A stretch of DNA of 64,000 nt from Capronia americana (taxonomy: Eukaryota > Ascomycota > Eurotiomycetes > Chaetothyriales > Herpotrichiellaceae), in assembly GCA_016110215.1 (NCBI GenBank), contig JADWQD010000007.1, forward strand, positions 1,426,001 to 1,490,000. The letters are read 5' to 3'. Both the position numbers and the translations under genes were made by a program. Below are positions 1 through 12,294 of the stretch, in pieces (positions within the stretch are counted from its first letter, which is position 1; each line of letters starts with the position of its first letter). Below the pieces are notes generated by a model. The model was given only the letters and a program-made list of their open reading frames with translations, was not told the DNA's origin and made no database searches.

Positions 1-498
1 TCCTACCATTCCTGAAGAATTACTTCTCAATCTACGCCAGCTGGTTCTTCACGCTTTGATGTTGAGCTGAGAACCGCCTTGCGTACACCGCCGACTTGCA
101 AGAACTCTGTTCGAAGCCATCCTTACCCCGCTCCTTCCTTCACCCTTCCCATCCTCCCTCCTTTTGACCATATCTTCACAAACAGCCCGACAGCTTCCCT
201 GTACAAAGCTTCTGAGAACCACCGAACCCCGTGGACTGGACCTCTGGATCCTTGGACAGCACTCTTTGTTCTGGACCTGCGGCCCCGCTTGGACTACCGC
301 CCCCGGATCCGGACACCACTGGCCGGGATCTCCTGGAGCTTCTATAGCAGAGTGTTGTTAGTTAGTACAATACGAATTTGAAGCCTAAATCCTCGAAACT
401 TTGCTTCCTCCTCTTCCTGCCTGGTTGTCGTTGTGTTGCAGACAAGGGATCTCTGACCACTGGTGTTACCACATCTGAGGTCGTCAGATTTCGGGAGT
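1..498. other. intergenic / leader, no gene seen
   Basis: No supported coding region. The stretch is C/T-rich and probably holds the promoter and 5' leader of the gene that starts at 499. Short open frames here overlap on both strands and show no recognisable domain. Confidence 0.5.
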
Positions 499-1382
499 AT
501 GGCGTCCGTCTTCTACAAATGCCACCACTGTGGTCTCGAGACGGATCTCTCGAACCATCTGGCGGCGTTTGAAGAAAATCCTCATTGCAGACAGGTTTGT
601 TCGAATCCACTCCCGGTTCATGACCTTCTGATTCTTTGTGCTAGTGCGGACTATCGGCCTCCGAGAGCGACATCAAGATGCAAGACGATCTCATCAATAT
701 GATGACTCGCAATCTCCAGCTCAGCCCCCCTCAGAACGATATGTCCATGCCTCCGACACCTCAAGTCGTCCCCCAGTCCGCACCCATCACGTACATCACT
801 CAACACTATCACCACTCTGCTCATCAAGTACCGAACGATGTCCCTATCTCGACCATCCTCGAACAAGCCAGCATCAATGCCTCGGCCCTATTTCCTTCGC
901 AGTTGCAGCTGTTCAAGAATGCAGGTCCCGAGCAGAGAGCAAGGTTGATAGAGCTTTGGCAGATAGCTCCCCCTACTTATGGTAACCAGATGCACCCTGA
1001 CCACCTCAGCAATTGGCCAGAGACCAGCATAGAAAGAGAAGAGGAAGCTGCCAAGTACCGCTTGCAAGTGGTGGAACAAGAGAAGTTGAAGAACCTTTGT
1101 GCGTTTCCCGGGTATGATACAAAACACAATGCTGAGCCGTACATAGTGCATGGCTATGAGGCGTACCCTAATAGCAATGGGGTCACGGACCTTGGGACTG
1201 CGATGATGAAGCGGGAAGAGTACAAGAAATCAGCAGACCCGGCATACAACAGCCGAGAATGGTGGCACTTGTCGGATGAGGAGCCCATCGAGCACCAATA
1301 CGGTATGCTTCAACAAATGTGGGGTTATGGGATCGACTACTCTGCTGCGAGGAGAAGTGATGGTGACTCGGAGATGTCTTGA
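499..1382 (+). CDS. unrecognised fungal protein, N-terminal Cys/His cluster
   Basis: Two exons, 499-594 and 645-1382, give 277 aa. The 50-nt intron (GTTTGT...CTAG) falls between codons, and the frame continues exactly across it. The start at 499 is chosen because residues 1-32 form a compact Cys/His segment (KCHHCGLETD then HCRQ) that resembles a partial zinc-binding motif. The rest is hydrophilic: residues about 43-80 are Pro/Gln/Ser-rich, and the C-terminal half has conserved-looking stretches such as WWHLSDEEPIEHQYGML. No signal peptide or membrane segment is visible. I do not recognise the family, and the Cys/His cluster is too short to call a C2H2 finger. It is transcribed in the same direction as the ArfGAP gene that follows. 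Confidence 0.7.
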
Positions 1383-1958
1383 ACACCCTCCCAGAATCAG
1401 AAGTATCAGATGAAAGTGGCAGTATCTTGTTGGCGTGGGGCTTTGTTTGAGACATCGTGGTACCAGCTGCATAGATCAGATTGTAGATACTCTTGGGCTT
1501 CCCTTTGTCTAGGATATGGCAGATAAGAGAAGAGTTAGAGTTGCCACTCGGTTGTCCAAATATTCCAACCATCTTAATTCCTGTTCCTCGAGGCGCGCGT
1601 CGAGTTCGGCATGTCGAAGAACAATTTAGCTGTAGCTGTCGTCTATTCGCCAGGGCATTGACCGAGACGGGACCTCGCACTGCATCCCCTGATGTAATTG
1701 GAGAAGGGACAAACAAAGGATAGCTCGAGCTAGACGATTAGAGTGCGGCGACGGCACATTGGTAATCTGGATCAAAGAGACTGAGGACATGACGAGTTAT
1801 TGACGAGATTCTGTAGTTGTAGCTCTACCATCGGTGGGTGGAGACCCGTCGCGATCGTCTCGACTCAATCTGGCGAGCCAATTCTACCTCCTCCCCGAAT
1901 GTCTATTGTCCCATCCTCGTTCTCGCCACAAGGTCGGAGCCAGGTCGCAGAGCTCAGG
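1383..1958. other. intergenic, no gene seen
   Basis: Contains the 3' end of the upstream gene and the leader of the ArfGAP gene. An ATG at 1899 is in frame with the ArfGAP and would add 20 residues. I prefer the ATG at 1959, which directly precedes the basic SKRTQARNER segment before the zinc finger. Confidence 0.5.
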
Positions 1959-4444
1959 ATGGCCTCTTCGATGAGTAAAAGAACGCAGGCGCGGAATGAA
2001 CGGGAGCTCCATCAGTTGTTGTCAGTCGCTGGAAACTCGCAGTGCGCCGATTGTGGTGCGAAGAACCCGGCATGGGCAAGTTGGAATCTCGGCATATTTC
2101 TATGCATGCGATGTGCCTCGTTGCATCGCAAGCTGGGAACGCATATATCTAAAGTCAAGTCCTTGAGCATGGACACGTGGACCTCAGAACAAGTTGATGT
2201 GAGTTGACCTTCACCTTCGAGTGAGCGCGCATTCACTGACCGATTCAATAGAGCATGAAGCGTAACGGCAACAATGCAGTCAACAAAGCGTACAATCCCA
2301 AGAATAAAAAACCTGACATGCCGCTCGACGCCGATGAAGTAGACTCGGCCATGGAAAGATTTATACGGAAGAAGTACCAGGAAAAGAGTCTGGCAGATGG
2401 AAAGCCAGAGCCTCCCCAGCGAGACGACAATTCACCCACCGCTTACACTTCGAGACCGCCTCTTGGAGACCCGGATTCACCACCACCTCCTGTCCCTACA
2501 AAGAAAGGCAAAATCTTTGGATTTGGTCTGAGAGCGTCGTCATCGGCGTATCCCTTCTCCAAGTCCGACAAGAAGAAAAGATCACAAGAACCTCGCGTGG
2601 ACAGCGCGTTCCCAATACCTACCAGAGGCTACGATTCCAGAATGGACGACGCACGCTATGAGATGACACACTCGGAGCTAGAGATGAAGCTGGCTGCCTT
2701 GCGAGACATGGGCTTCACAGAGACGGACCGGAACACAAGCCTCCTTCGACGGTTGAACGGCAATGTGGAGCGGGTTGTCGAGACTCTGGTTCGACTCGGG
2801 CCTCGAGAGAATGGAGACGCTACTTCGAGGCAGAATACGAGGTCAGCTTCGGCTCAGGAACCCACCTCTGCTTCTCGAGCTCCTGAACCATCCTACAACC
2901 CTTTCACACAGTCGGCGAATCAGCCTACAGTCGGTCTGTCCCTAGGCAAGCCACAAGAGCCCTCGACACCGACAAGCACGACAACGTTCGGAAGCAACAA
3001 TCCCTATGCTCCGCCTGAGCGTACGACAACCGGACTTGAGCAATCGTTTCAGTCAATGCAGGTATCACAGCAACCCCAACAAGCATTGTTTCCTCACAGC
3101 ACCGGGGGTTATCCCAGTCAACCTGCCCCAATACAGGATCCTCGTCTCCAGTATTCCATGACGCCTCCAGTCACGTCGACGCAGTATCAAGACTTCGTGG
3201 CTTCTCCCCCAGCACTCCCCGTACCCAGTAATCCTTTCTTTCAACCCACCTCACTTTCAGCTCAGTCTACAGGAAACAATCCGTTCCTCCCCCAATCCCA
3301 AGTGCCCTCGTCTCCATCGACAAATCCATTCCTCAATCAGGGCTTCGTCCAACCACCACCACCACAACCGCCGCAAAGACAAGTCTCGCTACCAGCAAGC
3401 TTTAATCCTTTTGGCATTCCACCTGCACAGTCCTCGTCTCTCCAACAGCAGCAATTCCAACCACAAGACCCGTTCGCCACCACTCCGCAGCAGCAACAAA
3501 ATGATCCTTTCCAGACACAGTCCACACAGCAGCAAGCTCAGCCAGCGGGCTACCAAACAGCACAATCTCCATTTGGCTTCCAGTACGCCCAAGCTCAACC
3601 CCAGGCACCGCCCCAGCAGCAGGTCCAAAACCACACACCGCAATTCCACCAACAACCACAACCTTCTCCTTACCAACAGCAACCAGAGCAACAATTTCCA
3701 CAACAATCTCAGCAGCCATTCCAGCAGTTCCAGCATATGCCTCAGCAAAATAGTCGTCACGACAAATCTTCCATCCTCGCACTCTACAACTATCCTCAAT
3801 CTACATCTCAACGCCTTGCTTCCATCCCCGAGCCAGCAACTGAACAGCAACAGCAGCAGCAGCAGCAGCAGCAATCCCAACAGCAGCAATATCAACAGCA
3901 GCAGTATCAACAACAATTCTCGCCAACGCCAATGGATCCATTTGGGAATTTGCCATCACCGAAACGCAGCGCGACCATGCCAGTCAGTTTATCGAACATG
4001 CACTCCGCGGGCGGAAGCGGAAATCGGAACCCTTTCATGGCGAATACAAATGCTGCAACCCAGAATACAGGTGCAAACTTTAACCCATTCGGTGGTGGCA
4101 CCAGTCCGTTCGCATCGCCTGCGCCTACGCCTAATCTGCAGGCACAATCCCAACCTTCACCATTCGGGCAGGCTCAAGCCCAACAGTTCCAGCCACAATA
4201 CACGCACAGCCCGTCGAATCCGTTCGGCCAAGTCAAAGAGATTGGCCACGGCTTCGTCACCGGCGGTGGTTTACCAGGCACGGCGATAAACTACAGCCAA
4301 GGGCCAGCCTTTTCTACGCAGCAACGACCAGTGCAAGGGATCGGAGCGCGACATGCGAGTAGCGAGAGCATGGCGGTGAACAATCTGGATGGAGGAAGGC
4401 ACAGTCCCGACGCTTTTGCGAGTTTAAGTGCACGGTATGGATAG
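1959..4444 (+). CDS. ArfGAP-UBA protein with NPF-rich, Gln-rich tail (Gts1/Ucp3 type)
   Basis: Exons 1959-2198 and 2252-4444 (53-nt intron, GTGAGT...ATAG, phase 0) give 810 aa. Residues about 10-130 are an ArfGAP domain with the C-x2-C-x16-C-x2-C zinc finger (CADCG ... CMRC) and the downstream arginine-lysine helix, implying GTP hydrolysis stimulation on Arf-type GTPases in vesicle traffic. Residues about 221-264 form a UBA domain (LRDMGF ... VVETLVRLG). The remaining ~540 residues are low complexity and disordered: eight NPF motifs and three DPF motifs, typical ligands of EH-domain endocytic proteins, and a polyglutamine run near residues 610-631 encoded by CAG repeats. ArfGAP, UBA and Gln-rich tail in this order match yeast Gts1 and fission yeast Ucp3. 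A role in endocytosis or actin patches is inferred from those relatives. Confidence 0.9.
3840..3920 (+). repeat. CAG/CAA repeat inside the ArfGAP gene
   Basis: Uninterrupted and lightly interrupted CAG/CAA codons encode a glutamine tract. This is a microsatellite likely to vary in length between strains. It stays in frame because the unit is three bases. Confidence 0.85.
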
Positions 4445-5103
4445 GTGGAAGCGCCGAAAGTAAAGGGATTACTGATATGGAGGGCTGGCAGATGAGCGCA
4501 CGAGGATATGATGCGATTTGACAGGATGGGCCCCGGGCAAAGGACAATGGCCGGGCATCGGTTTGTATATTGACACCCTGTGTGCGTGTGGATATGCTAT
4601 GATGGGAGGAGCATGGAGCTGGGCAGCGGGCGTGATAATGAGTGCTGTGTCGCAAAATTTCCTTCTACAGTCTGTGCGCAGAACCAAAATGATGATCTTG
4701 ATGACCCTTTGAACACAGCCCGGAGTCGACACAGCTAAGTCAAAAGCAAGCGACTCCTGTATCTTGACAGCTACATAACCTCCAAAGGAGGGACCGGTAC
4801 TCTATGCAGTGCTGAAAAGCGTCGCCATCGTTCCTGTTCCATTCCCAACAGCGTGAGCTTTGCGCTCCCATCTAGACTGGCCCTTGGTGCCTTTTTCTTA
4901 CACTCCTTTTCCCTTTCCTTTATTTATTCCCGAACGTCTCTCCAACTCCCGTACTAATATGCACAGATAGTGCTTCAATCGTACATACTCCGTACTCGGA
5001 CATCTAAGCGGACTTCCTCCGTACTTCAAGCTCTATCTCCAGCCGCCCAACTTTGAGACTTGAGCACCGTGGCCAGAACTGCTTGCCGTCCTCCAGCAAG
5101 TCC
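4445..5103. other. convergent intergenic region, no gene seen
   Basis: Lies between the 3' ends of the ArfGAP gene (+) and the GPI10-like gene (-). Pyrimidine-rich near 4880-4925. No supported gene. Confidence 0.5.
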
Positions 5104-7426
5104 TCATCCGTCGGGTTCTGGCTCTCTGTGTTTCCAGAACGGCTTCTCCACGACCCGTCTGAACGGCTCGGGCTCTTCCTCCTGCTTGTTCTTCGTCGCC
5201 ATCTTCTTTTTCTTCTTCTCAGCCTCGATATTTCCCGTGTTCGCACGCCCTCGTCCCAGGATTTTTTGCCCACTGCTACTTCCTTCCTCGGCAGCTCCAG
5301 CTCCAAGTGCAGCATGCTTCCGCGTACCGCCGCTATTGATGTTCTCAGCCCACCGGTCCTGTAGTGTTGGATCCAAACACCAAACAACCACGTCGCCTAC
5401 TCTCCTCCAATCGTCATGCCACTGGGAATTAAACACCCTCCAACACTCCGCGTACGCGCTCCCCCTTAACGACGCCCGCATCGTAGGCTCCAACTGGGCG
5501 AAAAAGACGAGGTAATCAGGCCAGGGTTTCCGCCCCGTCCGCGTGGCCCAGTAATTTTCTTCACGTTCCTTCGCCAGCACCTCAGCGGGGAGGGTGTCGA
5601 TTTTGTGCCCCGGGGCCTGATAAGGTGGTGATGCGTGCACTCCCAAGGTCCGCTCGTCGAGTTGCGAAGACAGTGGCATGTTGCGGCTCATATGCTTCTT
5701 GATCCAAATAGCGGGATTCGCGTAGAACTGGTCCGCCTCGTCCATGTACGTCTGCGTCTCTGTCTGGTTGAGCTCCAGAGGTGGTTCACACGTCAGTGCC
5801 CAGCCCCGGATGCCTGCTTCGCTGGAGCTGGGTGGATATTGTAGGTGAGAGCGCCAGGGTGTGGAGTGGCAGGGCATTAGTGTGCCGATCGTCATGTTGG
5901 CGTGCTGGCCGAGGTACTGGGATTCGAATTCCCCGCGGAGGTAGGTCGTGAGGGAGATAATACCCGAATTGTGGATCTGTGTGGTGTAGTACGCGATTGT
6001 GACATTGAGGGCCAAGATGGACAGAAGGATTGGTCGTCGCATCAACGCCGGTCGTGTAGAATTTGAGGTTCGTGCCGAAGGAGAGAAAAAGCAGGTCGAT
6101 ATGGGCAAGGCGGTTATGATGTGTAGGGCCGGGAGGAGTGGGTAGATGAAGCGGACTTCCTTGTGCGAGATGAGTGAGAACGCGGCGGGCACGAGGAGGG
6201 ATATTCTTGCGAGCAAGCGCACCGCAATCTGGCCTGCCGGAGTGGCGTCTTCGATCGGCCTATCCTTGCTCGGTTGCCAGACGCCGTACAGTCCGGCCAG
6301 TGTGAATGGGAGTGCGGTCGTCAGCAGGAGAGGATAGCCCTGCGTAATGTAGTAATGCCAGTCATTATTCCCGTAGAACGAAGCTAATGACTGCAGGACG
6401 TTGACGCGCAGGAAATTGACTGGCGGGAACACCCACACGTTGTAGAAAATCCGATCAACCACGGCGGAGAAGAGCAAGATCGTACTTCCGCAGAGCAGCG
6501 TTTCGCGAGCGAACATCTTTTTCTCCCCGAGCGGACCATTCCAGTTCCAAACAAATGTATACCAACTGATGACCATCCAGATGAGGATATTCGTTGGGCG
6601 TAGAATCACCGCGACGGCCGCACAAAGCAGGCTTCTTCTGAGCCTGGTGACTTCATCTGTCGAGCCGTCTCCCCGGTCCGACTTGTCTCGAATGCGCACG
6701 CCATAGTCGTCAAATTCGGTTGCAGTTACCTCGCGGCTACGGAGTGACAGTGCCCAGTGCCATGGCCAGTTGTACAGAGCGATGATTGTGAGGGTTGTTT
6801 CCAGCGAGTTGGAGAAAGTTCGTATGGAAGAGAACCATTGCCACGGACTGACAACCGTCAGGGCCAGGGCGCTCAGTGATGCAGGGGACTCGGCTCCGTA
6901 GATGGAGGAGGCGAGTCTCCAGGTGTAGAAGTCGCTCAGCGCGGCGAAGAAGGCTTGCAATATCTTCGGCGCAGCAAGAAGAAGCTCCGCTCGAGGATGG
7001 CGCCGTAACTTGAGGAGCCCGGCGAGCAAATCCGCCAACTGGTAGCATATCCCAAAGACGGCTGGGTGTATTGCTGATCGCAGATGGCGCTTCCACTCCT
7101 GTTGTTCTTCATGAGCTTGAGTTCGTCGCAATACCGGAGATTTCTTTTGTTCGCACCCAAGTTATCCATGCTCCCGCTTCTTTTCCAAACGCCCATTGCC
7201 ATGCAGGCTCTAAAGCTTGAAAGTATTCATCCGGCTGGAAGAACGTCTGCACAGTCAAAGCATTGACAAGGCGAAGCGCGATCAGAAACAGCAGCACATT
7301 ATGCGATTCCACCTGACGCCACGGTTGCCGCATTGGCCTCGACGGAGTCGACGTGGCGGCATTGGCTATGGTGCCAGTGACATTTTCTGCACCACCATTC
7401 ACAGCAGCAGGCCGTTCTGTTGGCAT
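5104..7426 (-). CDS. GPI10: GPI mannosyltransferase 3 (PIG-B/Gpi10 type, GT22)
   Basis: Exons on the minus strand are 7426-7157 and 7098-5104 (58-nt intron 7099-7156, GTGCGA...ACAG, phase 0), giving 754 aa. The family adds the third mannose to the GPI anchor precursor in the ER membrane from dolichol-phosphate-mannose. Visible hallmarks are the luminal FQPDEYFQALEPAW motif in exon 1 with the acidic DE pair, the continuation EWKRHLRSAIHP directly across the splice, repeated hydrophobic segments, and the GT22 motif SHKEVRFIYPLLP. The C-terminus ends in a Lys-rich tail (KKKKKMATKNK), as in other ER membrane proteins. The start at 7426 is the first ATG in frame; the codon six triplets upstream is GTG. 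It is followed on the same strand by no other gene, and GFA1 lies 316 bp upstream. Confidence 0.92.
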
Positions 7427-7742
7427 TGCTTCCAGAGGCGTCACGGACCGCTAGAAGTACAGGAGTCTTCGGGGGTCGGAGATGCTTGAAGGGGTTGCGA
7501 GACGCGACTTTAATTCTGAGCGTCGTGTTCTCCACACTCTCAGCCTTACGACAAGCAGAGTTACAGTGTTCTGAGAACAATCACAGACCACAGACAAATA
7601 AATTGGTATTCTTCTACTGGGTATTGACATCTGATGGTACCTTAATACTTCTACTCCCAGCCTTGATTCTGCGCCCAGTTGCCCAACTGCTCCCTTCAAA
7701 ACGATTCCCACACCTGCCTGGTTGGCCATCCCGACAACACAT
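7427..7742. other. intergenic between GFA1 and GPI10
   Basis: Short same-strand gap holding the GFA1 3' UTR and GPI10 promoter. No gene seen. Confidence 0.5.
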
Positions 7743-10062
7743 TTACTCGACAGTAACAGATTTGGCCAAGTTACGTGGGAAATCGACGTTCAGGCCTTCA
7801 GCAACCGCAAGCCAGTAGGCAATCAACTGCAGAGGGATGACGTTCAACAGGCCCTGTAAGAGGTCCACCGTCTGGGGGACTTCGATGAGCTCGGTTTTTG
7901 AAGGGGGGAACTCCGGATCGTCCTTATTGCAGATCACGATGGGCCTACCACCGCGTGCAATGACTGTTGTGATGTTAGAAAAGGACACGGACGTGAGAAT
8001 CAGCTGTTGCTTACCTTGTTGATATGCGTTCAACGACTTGGCGAAGATGGTGTCCCGGGTCAAGATCATGATGATAGGCAAGTTCTCATCGACCAAGGCC
8101 AAAACACCATGCTTGAGTTCTCCAGACATGACTGCCTCACAGTGCAGATATGAGATCTCTTTAATTTTCAAGGCTCCTTCCAGAGCGGTGGAATACTGGC
8201 TGCCACGGCCGAGCAAAAGCAGCGATTTCTGGTTCTGCAAGAATTTGGCGCACATCTCCTTGATTGAGTCGTTGAGCTTAAGGATCTCACGGAACTGCTC
8301 GCTGACCTTGGAGAGGCCATCAATGATCTCTGCGCGGCGAGCTGCCTTGGAAGCACGGTCCTCGCTAAGAGACAGAGCGAACATGATCATCGCCACAAAC
8401 TGAGATGTGTAGGCTTTCGTGGACGCGACACCGATTTCAGGTCCGGCGTTGATGTGGACACCGCAGTGGGTGAGCATTGAAATGGACGAGCCGACCACGT
8501 TGACAATGCCAACGGTCAATGCGCCACGCTCCAAGCAGTATCGGAGTGCCATCAATGAATCGGCAGTCTCGCCGGACTGTGACACAAACACGCAGGTATC
8601 GTCCCTGAAGACCGGCGCCTGTCTGTCGAGGAAATCTGAGGCCAGCTCAACCGCGATCGGGATTTCTGTCAGTTCTTCAAAGGCACCACGAACAGCCATG
8701 CAAGAATGGTAACTGGTACCGCAGGCAACGAAGATAAGTCGTCTGCACCTTCGGATGGTGCTCATGTATTGTCGGAGACCGCCGAGAGTAACAGTCTTGT
8801 TGACTACGTCCAAACGACCACGCATGGTGTTGACGACTGACTCAGGTTGCTCAAAGATTTCCTTCTGCATAAAGTGGTCGAATTTTCCCTTCATGATCTC
8901 TTGAAGCTCAAGCTCGATTGTCTGGATTGCACGGACATTGCTAGTGCCGTCGTCCTTTGTCAATCTGTGAATGTTGAGCTGACCGTCGTGGATGTGAGCA
9001 ATATCGTCATCCTCGAGGTAGAGAACCTTCTTGGTATGTTCGACCAAGGCCGAAGCGTCGGAGGAAAGGAAGAACTCGGCGGGTTGAGGCATCCCATCGT
9101 CTGACAGGAATGCTCGTGATTGAGATCGGTGAAGGAGGGACTTATCCGGTGGTGCGAGAAGGCCGCTGGGAGCCAATAGTCCGTTTGCGGACTTCTTGAC
9201 TGCAACATTGTGGTTGGCGACCTCAGCAGCCAAAGCACCGCCTTCTTCACCGTACTCAACATCGACGAAGTCGACCTTCATCTTCTTGGCGGTCTTGACA
9301 CCCACCACCAAAGGAGAACCCTTACGAGCGGCAATACACTCGTGGGGGAAGTGGACCGACTTCATAAGTAGACCAAATGCACCCTGAAGCTCTTTGATGA
9401 TGGCCTTCCCGAGGGTGGTGAAGTCAATGTCTGGGTGTTGATCGTAGAGGTATTTGGCGAGCTTTGCAATGCATTCGGTATCGGTGTCAGTCTCGAACTT
9501 GAAGCCCTTGCCTTCGAGCAAAGCCTTCAGCTCCTTGTAGTTTGTGATGATGCCGTTGTGGACAATGGCAAACTCCCACTTGGGATCAGATCTAGTACCA
9601 GTCAGTCATAACTTGCCTGAGCGGGTGATGGGCTCGAGCTGACCGGTGAGGATGGCAATTGAGTCTGGATGGCTGGCCGTGGGTGGCCCATCGAGTATGC
9701 GCGATACCGCAGTGAGAGTCGAAAACCTTGGTCATGTCGACGCCAGACTGTGCAACCAGCTCTCGGAGTTTGGCCACCTTGCCCACCTCTTTGAATGCAA
9801 ATACCTCATTCTTTTTGTCGCCGTCGATTGCTAGACCGGCCGAGTCGTAACCTCTGTACTCTAGACGAGAGAGGCCTGGAATATCGTCGTCAGATGACAA
9901 GCTTGAGGCGACCGTTTGATTGGTTTGACATACCATTGAGCAAGGTATCGAGGATGAACTTGCGGTCCTTCTCTACCAAGTAGTTGATGTAGCCGAAGAT
10001 ACCACTGTCCCCGGTCAGCAATTCCATAGTGTGCTCCCCATGACCGGACCTACGAACCACAT
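7743..10062 (-). CDS. GFA1: glutamine:fructose-6-phosphate amidotransferase (isomerising)
   Basis: First enzyme of UDP-GlcNAc synthesis, making glucosamine-6-phosphate from fructose-6-phosphate and glutamine; it supplies chitin, GPI anchors and N-glycans. Five exons on the minus strand: 10062-10058, 10004-9934, 9875-9644, 9591-8015 and 7963-7743. Introns are 53, 58, 52 and 51 nt, all GT-AG, giving 701 aa. The N-terminal class II glutaminase domain begins MCGIFGYINY, with Cys2 as nucleophile after Met removal, then LEYRGYDSAG and HTRWATHG. Two SIS domains follow (FVACGTSYHS and LLLGRGSQYS regions), and the protein ends in the family C-terminus PRNLAKSVTVE. Exon 1 is only five bases (ATGTG), so the catalytic Cys codon is split by intron 1. 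No earlier ATG is seen in the ~80 bp upstream. The last intron (7964-8014) has no in-frame stop, so an unspliced reading would wrongly insert 17 residues. Confidence 0.95.
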
Positions 10063-11399
10063 CTTGCAGATTATTCAAGCGTACTCCTGGACAGATTGTA
10101 CTATCTGAGGAAGTGTAGTGAATGGGAGGAAGCACTGCTCGCCTTCCTTGCGGGAATCGTGTTCGTCTTAACGGACAAAGGAAGGATAGATGGTCCGTGC
10201 GAATAAAGGAGGGGAGGGGCTCAGGCAAGATCGAGGTCGATGTGAAGCTCGGTGAGGATGAAAGACGGAATTGTATAATATTTCTAGGGCAGACCGGAGG
10301 GGAAAGGATTCAGCTCAGCGAATGTGACGAGGAAGGAAACGGCCAGGTGGTGGTTGCGCAGGCAAGTTCGTTGGTGTTTATTGCTGACGGTCGGGCTGAA
10401 ATAATTCGAGCCTCGACTGAACAAAGCTGCAAGTCTCGGACACGGCCCATGCATCAGAGGCGCATATGGACTGGGCCCCTAAAGACGCAACATCCAGGGT
10501 CCTGCCGCTACGGCCTCGCATAGCATCCACTTGATAAGCCCGATCAAACCCCATCGGCACGCTTCTACTGCATAGCAACGCCTGAAATTCCCTCTTGGCA
10601 GGAACACTTGCGGAAAGGAGGAACAGCTTGCTTCCAAGTCCGATTCAAAGAGCCATCCCCGAGGCTTGAAGCGGGGCCTTGCAGGCTGTGCGGGCTCCGA
10701 TCTCAAGTGCGGGCTCCCAATCATCGAGCCAGCTGCGACTGGGAGCACCTGATTTTCGAGATGTTGTCGCTGGTGGTGAAACAGAGCTTTGCTGCGCGCT
10801 CCACACTTTTGTGCCACGGTCGCGTAGCTTTGGTTAGTGACTCGCCAGTCAATTTTAGGTGCACAGTCAAATTCATCGTCTGCTCAAGTCATCTGGACAG
10901 ATCCGGAGGTACTAGCATCTTCCGTGTATGCAGACCACCACTGAGCACGGCAAGCGAAGTTCACGTTATCACCAAACGGGCCTCATTGCTCTCTGAAGTG
11001 CCACTTGGGTAAGACCAAAGGCCTCGGAAGATGGCCACCAGTGGGCCAGACAGTGGCTGAGTCCAAAAATATGGACTTGGTCAGCTCCCCCTGTCTAGGG
11101 TTGTGAGACGTCACCACCATTCCCCTCCTCGGCTTCCTGAGACAGCTTGGCCCCCAAGATCTCGTTGCCCCGTTTCAGCGAGCGGATCAGCTTCCTTCTG
11201 TGCACGCCCACAAGGTTGTCCCAGCCGTAACTAATCGTACTTTGGAATAGGGGTTACGAGTCAATAGGCCATTTGTCCTTCACGCCCCGCGGCTCGTGCA
11301 TTCCTCGCAAGATATTCTATTCTCGTCGAGCATACCTAACCATCCGGCTCGTATGCCACGAAGCACCGCAGCAGAGGACAGCAGCTCTCTCGCAGTACA
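10063..11399. other. intergenic, GFA1 promoter side, no gene seen
   Basis: About 1.3 kb between the GFA1 start and the SDR stop, both minus strand. An open frame on the plus strand at 10122-10523 is antisense to the GFA1 leader, has no domain and a biased composition; I do not call it. Confidence 0.5.
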
Positions 11400-12294
11400 C
11401 TACGGACCACCACTCATGGCCCTGACCATGTTCGCAAACATTTCCTGTCGTTTGGTCTCAAAGGCTTCAAATGCTCGTTCAGCTGTCCCGACTGGTACCT
11501 GCTCCTTACCGCTTGCCAGTCCAGTGTACGCCTACGACGCTATATCAGCACCGCCTGAGCCTCGTTGGATGAAAGACATACCTTGTCGATGAACTCATCG
11601 AGAGGCATCCCGATCTGTCCACCATTCTTGATATCGGGCTGATGCTTCTCATCATGAAGTTCTGTCTGCACTGCTGGAGGATACAGCTCGACCACTTTGA
11701 TATTCGAGCCCTTTAGTTGTTCACGAAGACAGAGCACAAACTGGTGCGTCGCCGCCTTCGAAGCACAATAATTGGAGCACCGGGGTATGGGAACTAGGGC
11801 CAATCCGGAGGTAACGAAAATGAATGCGCTTTCTTTGCCTTCTTTGCCATTCTTCTGGAACAACGGAAGGAAAGCCTTGGTCAGCGCCAGATGAGAAAGG
11901 TAGTTGGTCGTGATTTCAAGATTGAGGGCGTCGACATCTATCGAGTCAGGGTCACTGAAGTCCGTCTTTCTTTGAATGCCCGAGTTCAAGATGACACAGT
12001 CGACATCTGAGTGAGTACTGGTGACATTCTGAGCAAAGTTTGGGACAGCTTCGAGCTTGGTGATGTCGAACGGGACGGCTTGGATATTCTCATGACCGTA
12101 TTGCTCCACCAGCTTCTGCAGATTCTCCTTACGACGACCGACAGCGACCACAAACGAGCCATTATCGACTAGTCTCCTGGCAAGAGCTTCACCAATACCT
12201 ATTGCTGTCAGATTTTGGACTTAGGTAAACCCAGGTCATCATCCATACCGCTGCTAGCTCCTATAACAACGACCTTCTTATACGGGAACTGCAT
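11400..12294 (-). CDS. short-chain dehydrogenase/reductase (classical SDR)
   Basis: Three minus-strand exons, 12294-12249, 12198-11582 and 11531-11400, with two 50-nt introns (phases 1 and 0), give 264 aa. The Rossmann nucleotide motif is GASSGIGEAL, with its final Gly codon split by intron 1. The arginines in AVGRRKENL after strand 2 suggest NADP(H) preference. NSG stands where most relatives have NAG, FVTSGLALVP supplies the catalytic serine region and YCASKAA is the Tyr-x3-Lys active site. The last exon adds a helical tail ending RAMSGGP. It resembles the DltE-like oxidoreductases widespread in fungi. The substrate cannot be read from sequence. It is divergent from SET1 across a 1.2-kb gap. 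Confidence 0.88.

Noticed and set aside
600..615. tRNA B-box-like GTTCGAATCC
   Set aside because: It lies inside a 50-nt intron, with no A box or cloverleaf around it.
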